From Clostridia bacterium (lineage in GTDB: Bacteria > Bacillota > Clostridia > Christensenellales > Borkfalkiaceae): 45,600 nt of DNA. A program made the position numbers and the translations under genes. The notes beneath the pieces are model-generated. The model worked only from the letters and a program-made list of their open reading frames with translations, had not been told where the DNA came from and made no database searches. Shown piece after piece: positions 39,987 to 45,600 of the stretch; within the stretch, counting starts at the first letter, position 1; every line of letters starts with the position of its first letter. The stretch is from NCBI GenBank assembly GCA_017621155.1, contig JAGATP010000017.1:1-45600 (forward strand), read 5' to 3'.

Positions 39987-42230
39987 AGGCTGTTTTTAAA
40001 TCCCGAAGCGACCCGCCTCATCAAGAAGTGCAACGACTTCGGCGCGGGCGGCGTCGCCGTCGCCATCGGCGAGCTTTCGGACGGGCTCGTCATCAACCTC
40101 GACAAAGTGCCCAAAAAGTACGAAGGACTTTCGGGCACGGAGCTTGCTATTTCCGAATCGCAGGAGCGCATGGCGGTCGTCGTCAAGGCGGGGGACGTGG
40201 ATAAGTTCGTCTCCCTCGCGGCGGAGGAAAACCTCGCCGCTACGCCCGTCGCCGTCGTTACGGACGACAGAAGGATGAAGATGTCCTTCAAGGGCTCGTT
40301 CATCGTCGATATTTCCCGCGACTTCCTCGACACCAACGGCGTCAAGCAGGTCACGGATGCGGAAATTTGCGACAACGTGACGCGGTATTTCGACCATCCC
40401 ACCATGTCCACTTTCCGAGACGTGCTCGGCAAGCTCTCTTCCCTCAACGTCTGCTCGAAGAAGGGGCTTTCGGAGATTTTCGACTCTACCATCGGCGCAA
40501 AGAGCCTGTATATGCCCTTTGGCGGCAAGTATCAGCTCACCCCCGTCATCGCCATGGCGGCAAAAATTCAAGGGGGAGAGACGGACAACGCTTCCGTCTC
40601 CGCTTACGGCTATTCTCCCGAACTCATGACCACAAGTCCGTTCACGGGCGCGATCTATTCCATCGTGACTTCTGTGGCGAAGGTCGTGGCGGCGGGCGGC
40701 GACTTCGACGAAATCCGCCTCACTTTCCAAGAGTTCTTCATGCGGCTTGGCTCGAATCCCCGCCGTTGGGGCGTGCCGCTCTCCGCACTCCTCGGCGCGC
40801 TGTACGCGCAGATGGGGCTGGGGCTCGGCGCCATCGGCGGAAAGGACAGCATGAGCGGAACGTTCGAGCACATCGACGTTCCTCCCACGCTCATCTCCTT
40901 TGCGCTCGCTCCCGTGCTCGCTTCCAAGCTCATCACCAACGTCGTCGAGAAGGAAAACGAAACCCTCTACTTCCTTCCCATGCGCAAGGATTCGGCGAAA
41001 ATTCCCGACTTTGACTATCTGAAAAAACTCTACCGCACCCTGCATGCCGAGATCAAATCGAAAAACGTGACCTTTGCGACTGTCGTTGAAAACGGGGGCA
41101 TCGCCGCAACCGTCATCAAATCCTGCCTTGGAAACGGCTTCGGCTTTACCTTTGACGGGGATTCCGACTGTCTGCTTTCCGAGCACTACGGCGATCTCAT
41201 CGTCTCGGCAAAGAATCCGCAGGCGTTCAAAGGGCTCGTCTGCATCCCCTTGGGACAGACGACCAAGCGAGACTTCGTCCTCGACGATCAGGTCGTCACT
41301 TTGGAAGAGGCGGTTGCCGCCTTTACGGGCACGCTCGAGTCCGTCTTCCCCACGACTGCGCCCGCAGAGGGCAGTGCGGTTCTCGCCGACTATACGAAGG
41401 GAACGAAAATCACTTCTTCCCTGCACCTCGCAAAGCCCAGAGTGTTCATTCCCGTCTTCCCCGGCACGAACTGCGAGCTCGACACGGCAAGGAGATTCTC
41501 CTTGGCGGGTGCGGAGACGGAAGTGCTCGTCGTGAAAAACCGCTCCGCTTCGGACATCGAAGAGAGCGTGCAGGCGATCGTCAAGGCGATCAGACGGGCG
41601 AACATCATCGCCTTCCCCGGCGGATTCTCGGGCGGCGACGAGCCGGACGGCTCGGGCAAATTCATCGCCACGACCTTCCGCAACCCCTACATTGCCGAAG
41701 CGGTGATGGAGCTTTTAAAGCACAGAGACGGACTTGCGCTCGGTATCTGCAACGGCTTCCAGGCGCTCGTCAAGCTCGGGCTCGTCCCTTACGGCGAGGT
41801 GCGGGCGCTCGCTTCCGACGCGCCCACGCTTACCTACAACAACATCACGCGGCACGTCTCCACGATGGTCAACGTGCGGGTTGCCTCCAACCTCTCGCCT
41901 TGGCTCTCCGCCTGCAAGGTGGGGGAGGTCTATTCCGTCCCCGTCTCGCACGGCGAAGGGAAGTTCGTCGCTCCCGCCTCTGCATTGGAAGCGCTTGCGG
42001 CAAACGGGCAGATCGCCACGCAGTACGTCGATCTCGCGGGCAATCCCACGATGGAATCTCCCTTCAACCCCAACGGCTCGATGATGGCGATCGAGGGAAT
42101 CACCTCTCCCGATGGCAGAGTGTTCGGAAAGATGGGGCACGCCGAGCGCATCGGAGAGAATCTCTATCGGAACTTCAAGGGTTCGTTCGATATGAAGCTC
42201 TTCGAGTCGGGCGTCGGATATTTTAAATAA
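39987..42230 (+). CDS. PurL C-terminal fragment downstream of the stop
   Basis: 747 sense codons plus stop in the same frame as the N-terminal part. They hold the second AIR-synthetase-like half-domain (NDFGAGGVAVAIGELSDGL, GTELAISESQERM, GLGAIGGKDSMSG) and the class I glutaminase (FIPVFPGTNCELDTARRF, AFPGGFSGGDEPDGSG). Internal starts (GTG 40107, ATG 40170) have no ribosome site that would make independent translation likely. Confidence 0.5.
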   Translation, partial: RLFLNPEATRLIKKCNDFGAGGVAVAIGELSDGLVINLDKVPKKYEGLSGTELAISESQERMAVVVKAGDVDKFVSLAAEENLAATPVAVVTDDRRMKMSFKGSFIVDISRDFLDTNGVKQVTDAEICDNVTRYFDHPTMSTFRDVLGKLSSLNVCSKKGLSEIFDSTIGAKSLYMPFGGKYQLTPVIAMAAKIQGGETDNASVSAYGYSPELMTTSPFTGAIYSIVTSVAKVVAAGGDFDEIRLTFQEFFMRLGSNPRRWGVPLSALLGALYAQMGLGLGAIGGKDSMSGTFEHIDVPPTLISFALAPVLASKLITNVVEKENETLYFLPMRKDSAKIPDFDYLKKLYRTLHAEIKSKNVTFATVVENGGIAATVIKSCLGNGFGFTFDGDSDCLLSEHYGDLIVSAKNPQAFKGLVCIPLGQTTKRDFVLDDQVVTLEEAVAAFTGTLESVFPTTAPAEGSAVLADYTKGTKITSSLHLAKPRVFIPVFPGTNCELDTARRFSLAGAETEVLVVKNRSASDIEESVQAIVKAIRRANIIAFPGGFSGGDEPDGSGKFIATTFRNPYIAEAVMELLKHRDGLALGICNGFQALVKLGLVPYGEVRALASDAPTLTYNNITRHVSTMVNVRVASNLSPWLSACKVGEVYSVPVSHGEGKFVAPASALEALAANGQIATQYVDLAGNPTMESPFNPNGSMMAIEGITSPDGRVFGKMGHAERIGENLYRNFKGSFDMKLFESGVGYFK

Positions 42231-42237
42231 TCGAGGA

Positions 42238-42266
42238 AAGGAGTGTTGACAAAACACTCCTTTTTT
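42238..42266 (+). terminator. Terminator after purL, containing the next promoter
   Basis: AAGGAGTGTT-GACAA-AACACTCC followed by six T residues. The -35 box of the following gene (42246-42251) lies in the 5' arm and loop. Confidence 0.85.
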
Positions 42267-42274
42267 GCTAAAAT
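42246..42274 (+). promoter_or_regulatory. Promoter of the CmpB-like gene and purB
   Basis: TTGACA (42246-42251), 17 nt, TAAAAT (42269-42274), 17 nt before the ATG at 42292. Confidence 0.82.
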
Positions 42275-42291
42275 AAAGAAAGAGGTGTGTT

Positions 42292-43074
42292 ATGGACGTT
42301 TTTATGAAGGGCATTACGACGTTTGCGTATCTCTTTTTGACGGGATCGCTCATCGGCTGGGTTATAGAACTCTTTTATCGTCGTTTCGTCCCCAACCGAA
42401 AGACGAAAATCTGGGTCAACCCCGGCTTTCTGACGGGGCCGTATCTTCCCATTTACGGCTTCGGACTTTCGGGTCTCTACTACATCAAGCTCGGCTTTTC
42501 TTCCTTTTTGCCGGAGGGTGTCTGGGGCGTCGTCCTCACCCTCGTTTTTATGGTGCTCGCCATGACTCTCATCGAATACGTCGGCGGCATTATCTTCATC
42601 AAGGGAATGGGGATTAAGCTTTGGGACTATTCCAACCAATGGGGAAACATTCAGGGAATCATCTGCCCGCTCTATTCCTTCTTTTGGGGTGTAATCGCCG
42701 TTGCTTATTATTTCCTCCTCGACCCTTACGTCGGAATCGCCATCGATTGGCAGTCTTTGCACATGGAAATTCTCTTCTTCGTGGGACTGTTCGGCGGGGT
42801 ATTCCTCGTAGATTTGTGGCGCACCCTCGATCTGACCGTCCGCATTCGCAAGTTCGCAAAGGAGAACAAGCTCGTCGTCAAATACGAAGAGCTCAAGGAA
42901 TCCTTCATCGTCTGGCGGGAGGAGAATCAGCAAAAGAGGCATTTCCTTCGTTTCTTCTCCAAAGAGGAATGGAAAGAGGGCTTTTCCCATTACGTTCGGG
43001 AACAGAAGGATAAGATGGAACAGTTGAAAAAAAAGGGGAGCGTCAAGTTCTCCTCGCGGAAAAATAAAAAATAA
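42292..43074 (+). CDS. Putative ABC-transporter type IV (CmpB-like) membrane protein
   Basis: 260-aa membrane protein of the clostridial family annotated as putative ABC transporter permease (ABC_trans_CmpB). Five to six helices fill the first 180 residues. The pattern GSLIGWVIELFYRRFVPNRK, then WVNPGFLTGPYLPIYGFG, IEYVGGIIFIKGMGIKLWDYS and GIICPLYSFFWG is diagnostic. The C-terminal 80 residues are charged and helical, ending in a Lys/Arg-rich tail. No ATPase partner is nearby and a transport role is unproven. GAGGTG precedes the ATG. It lies 12 nt before purB, so the two share a promoter. Confidence 0.87.
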   Translation: MDVFMKGITTFAYLFLTGSLIGWVIELFYRRFVPNRKTKIWVNPGFLTGPYLPIYGFGLSGLYYIKLGFSSFLPEGVWGVVLTLVFMVLAMTLIEYVGGIIFIKGMGIKLWDYSNQWGNIQGIICPLYSFFWGVIAVAYYFLLDPYVGIAIDWQSLHMEILFFVGLFGGVFLVDLWRTLDLTVRIRKFAKENKLVVKYEELKESFIVWREENQQKRHFLRFFSKEEWKEGFSHYVREQKDKMEQLKKKGSVKFSSRKNKK

Positions 43075-43086
43075 ACGGAGACAGGT

Positions 43087-44520
43087 ATGGATAACAGCGT
43101 TTACAACAATCCTTTGATTACGAGGTACGCCTCCCGCGCGATGGCGGAAAACTTCTCGGACGACAAGCGCTTCCGCCTTTGGAGAAAGCTCTGGATCGCC
43201 CTTGCGGAATCCGAGATGGAGATGGGACTTTCCATTACGCAGGAGCAGGTGGACGAGCTCAAGGCCCATGCGGACGACATCAATTACGAGCTCGCCGAAA
43301 AGTACGAGCGCGAAGTGCGCCACGACGTCATGGCGCACGGCAAGGCTTACGGAGCGCAGGCGCCCAAGGCGATGCCCATCATTCACCTCGGTGCGACGAG
43401 CTGTTTCGTCAACTGCAACGCGGAGGTCATCATTCTCGACAACGCGCTCGATCTGATTTTAGAAAAGCTCGTCAACGTCATGGACAAGCTCAGGCGCTTT
43501 GCCCTGAAGTATAAAGATCAGCCCACCCTCGGCTTCACCCATTTGCAGCCCGCACAGCTGACCACCGTGGGCAAGCGCGCAACGCTCTGGCTTCAGGATC
43601 TCGAAATGGATTATTGGAATCTGATGGACTTGAAGGGGCACGTCAAGCTTCGCGGCGTCAAGGGCACGACGGGAACGCAGGCGAGCTTTTTGGAGCTCTT
43701 CAACGGTGACGACGAAAAGGTCAAGGAATTGGAAAAGAAAGTCGTCTCCAAGATGGGCTACGACAAGGTCTACGGCGTGACGGGACAGACGTATCCGAGA
43801 AAATTCGATTACAACGTGCTTTGCGTGCTTTCTCAAATCGCACAGAGCGCCTATAAATTCTCCAACGACATCCGCATTCTGCAAAACATGAAGGAAGTGG
43901 AAGAGCCCTTCGAAAAGTCGCAGATCGGCTCTTCCGCCATGGCGTACAAGCGAAATCCCATGCGCTGCGAGCGCATCGGCTCTCTTGCCCGCTACGTCAT
44001 TTCCCTTCCCACGAACAGCGCCATCACCGCCTCGACGCAGTGGTTCGAGCGTACCCTCGACGATTCCGCCAACCGCCGTATCGTCAACGCGCAGGCATTC
44101 CTCGCGGTGGACGCCATTCTCAACATTTACATGAACGTCGCCGAGAACATGGTCGTCTACGACAAGGTAATCGAGAAGCACCTGAAGGCGGAGCTTCCCT
44201 TCATGGCGACGGAGAACATCATGATGGAATGCGTCAAGGCGGGGGGCAATCGACAGGAGCTGCACGAGAGAATCCGCGTCCTCTCCATGGAGGCGGGCAG
44301 AAACGTCAAAGTGCTGGGGCTCGACAATAACCTCATCGAGCTCATCAAGGGCGATCCCATGTTCGAGGCGGCAAAGGACAAGCTCGACGAAATTCTCGAC
44401 GCGAGAAACTTCGTCGGACGCGCACCCAAGCAGACCGTCGAATTTATCGAGGCGGAAATCGACCCGATTTTACAGGCGAATGCACACCTTCTCGGACAAA
44501 AGGGAGACGTTCGCGTCTAA
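43087..44520 (+). CDS. purB: Adenylosuccinate lyase PurB
   Basis: Cleaves SAICAR to AICAR and adenylosuccinate to AMP. 477 aa, typical of the clostridial/eukaryote-like longer form. The superfamily signature is GSSAMAYKRNPMRCERIGSL (residues about 280-299, with the catalytic Ser in SSAMAYK). HDVMAHGKAYG, HLGATSCFVNCNA and GFTHLQPAQLTTVGKR supply the other active-site regions. GGAG precedes the ATG. It closes the purine gene block but is transcribed with the CmpB-like gene from a promoter after the purL terminator. Confidence 0.95.
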   Translation: MDNSVYNNPLITRYASRAMAENFSDDKRFRLWRKLWIALAESEMEMGLSITQEQVDELKAHADDINYELAEKYEREVRHDVMAHGKAYGAQAPKAMPIIHLGATSCFVNCNAEVIILDNALDLILEKLVNVMDKLRRFALKYKDQPTLGFTHLQPAQLTTVGKRATLWLQDLEMDYWNLMDLKGHVKLRGVKGTTGTQASFLELFNGDDEKVKELEKKVVSKMGYDKVYGVTGQTYPRKFDYNVLCVLSQIAQSAYKFSNDIRILQNMKEVEEPFEKSQIGSSAMAYKRNPMRCERIGSLARYVISLPTNSAITASTQWFERTLDDSANRRIVNAQAFLAVDAILNIYMNVAENMVVYDKVIEKHLKAELPFMATENIMMECVKAGGNRQELHERIRVLSMEAGRNVKVLGLDNNLIELIKGDPMFEAAKDKLDEILDARNFVGRAPKQTVEFIEAEIDPILQANAHLLGQKGDVRV

Positions 44521-44600
44521 TGAAAGGGACGCCACATACATTACACGTTTCGCGCTCGCATTGTGCGGCGTTATCTTAAAAAATTTTTGACACTGCTCTG

Positions 44601-44628
44601 TTACAAAATCCTCTTTCCATGCTATAAT
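44601..44628 (+). promoter_or_regulatory. Promoter of the baseplate-like gene
   Basis: TTACAA (44601-44606), 16 nt, TATAAT (44623-44628), about 25 nt before the ATG. A TTGACA at 44587 is 30 nt from the -10 and too far to be used. Confidence 0.6.
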
Positions 44629-44652
44629 CAAGGCAAAGAAGGAGGATTTTTT

Positions 44653-45600
44653 ATGTTAGAAACAAAAAGAGAGTTTAAGGCAGACGTCGCCAGAAAGACG
44701 AGGGGAAGAATGATCCTTGCAAAGCAGGAGGATTCCGGCTCGCGGCGACTCGAAATTACGGTGACGGACAACGGGGAGATTGTTCCGATTGAGACGGGAA
44801 CGGAAGTTCGGCTCAACGTGTTGCGACCGGACGGGAAGCGCGCTTCCTTTGCGGGGAACATTACCAAGGACGGAAAGGTCGAATGCTTCCTTCCCGATTG
44901 GACGCTGAAAAAGACGGGCGTGCTCGTGTGCGATCTCTCCATGACGAAGGGGGAAAAGAGGCTTTCGACGGCTCATTTTTACGTCGAAGTGCAGGAGGCG
45001 GCAGCCTTCGGCGAAGAGCCCGAGGTTGACGTTTCCGTGTTTGCACAGCTCATGAAGGGACTTTCCGACGCCAAGAATCAGCTGGACGGCATTTCCAAAC
45101 AGCTCGAGGGAATCAAGGTTTCGGACAGTGTGGGAAGATACGCTTATTACGGCGAGCCGATTTTCCTCACGGGCAAGCGGCATTTTTGCAGAATCGTGCC
45201 AAGACAAGCCTATGCCCTTTCCATGATTCCGTGCGCGGGTTTTGCAAAGGATGTCGTTCTCTTTTCGGACGGCTTGCAGAGCGTTCGATTGGAAGGGGAA
45301 CAGGCGCAAACGCTTGCCTTCGGCGGGCGGGAGATCTGGCTCGACGAAAAGGGCAGAGTCTGCATTTGGGACGGTGAGCTCGTCAAAGTCTATGCGGACG
45401 GGAAGGTGCTCTGTTCCTATCTGCTTTCTGGCTACGACGCTTTGACTTACGATGCGGGGAACCAATGTTTTTTCCTTTTCCGACAGGGGCTTTTCGTCAA
45501 GTGCGATCGGACGAGTGAGAGGGGCGAGGAGATCATCCTGCAGGAAGAGGACGTCTTTTTCTACGACGGCGCGGTCAAAAAATTTTGCTATTGCGAGGGA
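44653..45600 (+). CDS. Protein with a BppU/DUF2479-like phage baseplate N-domain, 3' end cut off
   Basis: 316 codons are visible and the gene runs off the window. Residues about 1-115 resemble the N-terminal domain of phage baseplate upper proteins: a beta sandwich with VRLNVLRPDGKRASFAGNIT, KVECFLPDWTLKKTGVLVCD and STAHFYVEV. A short helical or coiled segment follows (DVSVFAQLMKGLSDAKNQLD, residues about 125-150). The rest is beta-rich with repeated short blades (EIWLDEKGRVCIWDGELVKV, YDALTYDAGNQCFFLFRQGL), perhaps a propeller. No signal peptide or membrane helix is seen, and no other phage gene lies in the window. GGAGG lies 7 nt before the ATG. Family assignment is tentative. Confidence 0.6.
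   Translation, partial: MLETKREFKADVARKTRGRMILAKQEDSGSRRLEITVTDNGEIVPIETGTEVRLNVLRPDGKRASFAGNITKDGKVECFLPDWTLKKTGVLVCDLSMTKGEKRLSTAHFYVEVQEAAAFGEEPEVDVSVFAQLMKGLSDAKNQLDGISKQLEGIKVSDSVGRYAYYGEPIFLTGKRHFCRIVPRQAYALSMIPCAGFAKDVVLFSDGLQSVRLEGEQAQTLAFGGREIWLDEKGRVCIWDGELVKVYADGKVLCSYLLSGYDALTYDAGNQCFFLFRQGLFVKCDRTSERGEEIILQEEDVFFYDGAVKKFCYCEG

Larger units (their letters stand above)
38535..42230 (+). pseudogene. purL: FGAM synthase PurL (long form with fused glutaminase), interrupted by an in-frame stop
   Basis: Phosphoribosylformylglycinamidine synthase, which turns FGAR plus glutamine into FGAM. The reading frame continues from 38535 to 42230 without any shift, giving 1231 codons, a normal length for the clostridial long PurL. 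Codon 484 (39984-39986) is TAA. Sequence on both sides is continuous and family-like: GNALTERKL, stop, RLFLNPEATRLIKKCNDFGAG. From memory related proteins have Gln at this point (KLQRLF), and CAA to TAA is a single C-to-T change. No other damage is seen: the ATP-binding core DTYWSDHCRHTTFATEIK, NETHNHPTEIEPFGGAAT and the C-terminal glutaminase (Cys1072 in LGICNGFQ, His1202/Glu1204 in GHAER) are intact. Either a recent nonsense mutation or a sequence error. Confidence 0.88.

Noticed and set aside
38571..41426. Two long minus-strand frames (460 and 476 codons) opposite purL
   Set aside because: Shadows of purL; no ribosome sites and no recognisable protein features.

Overview
The window reads as chromosome of an anaerobic Gram-positive bacterium, most likely an uncultured gut member of class Clostridia (a Christensenellales-like lineage is my guess, not shown by the sequence). 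Reasons: strong AGGAGG-type ribosome binding sites, textbook TTGACA-N17-TATAAT promoters, the Firmicutes order secG-rnr-smpB, small families common in clostridia (DUF4364, TIGR03905/TSCPD, DUF975, DUF445), the TM1266-type [FeFe]-hydrogenase-associated protein, and a clostridial-type long PurL. Coding density is high. I saw no rRNA, tRNA, CRISPR array, transposase or intact prophage.

Layout. 1-5000 (minus): a cut-off O-acetylhomoserine sulfhydrylase gene, smpB, rnr, secG, then an EamA-type exporter. 5000-6140 (minus): a probable operon of an HPr-like protein without the catalytic His, a DUF4364 protein and a TSCPD protein. 6300-11450 (plus): an unrecognised 242-aa protein coupled to an ADP-ribose Nudix hydrolase, a DUF445 membrane protein behind repeated palindromes, and a TldD/TldE protease pair. 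11540-14120: clpB. 14190-16110: a membrane-anchored unknown protein, a small XRE regulator lying between two copies of one 15-bp inverted repeat, and a DUF975 membrane protein. 16250-19790: an ArsB/NhaD-type permease and an AgrA/AgrC-type two-component system. 20040-23560: a small membrane protein and a large domain-permuted GH3 glycosidase anchored at both ends. 23700-26900: gpmI and malQ, divergently transcribed. 26957-27800: MscS channel. 27900-30770: a TM1266-family protein with an ABC importer of the NMT1/ThiY type, behind a possible structured RNA leader. 30870-31230: a small membrane protein on the minus strand. 31283-44520: the de novo purine genes purE-C-F-M-N-H-D-L, a CmpB-like membrane protein, and purB. 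44653 to the end: a cut-off protein with a phage-baseplate-like N-terminal domain.

How it fits together. The purine block supplies nearly the whole pathway from PRPP to IMP plus adenylosuccinate lyase. PurL is the large form with its glutaminase fused, so no purQ/purS is needed. However, purL carries a single in-frame TAA at codon 484, where the family appears to have Gln, so as written the pathway is broken at FGAM synthesis. This is the most consequential observation. The LytTR two-component system lies just before the GH3 operon, and that operon's -10 box has no -35 but has two repeats resembling LytTR sites, so the kinase/regulator may control glycan use. Three genes (smpB, the 14193-14759 gene and the XRE gene) have a -10 hexamer exactly 6 nt before their ATG, suggesting leaderless transcripts.

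Limits: all family names come from reading the translations; no database search was possible. Regulatory sites are pattern matches only.
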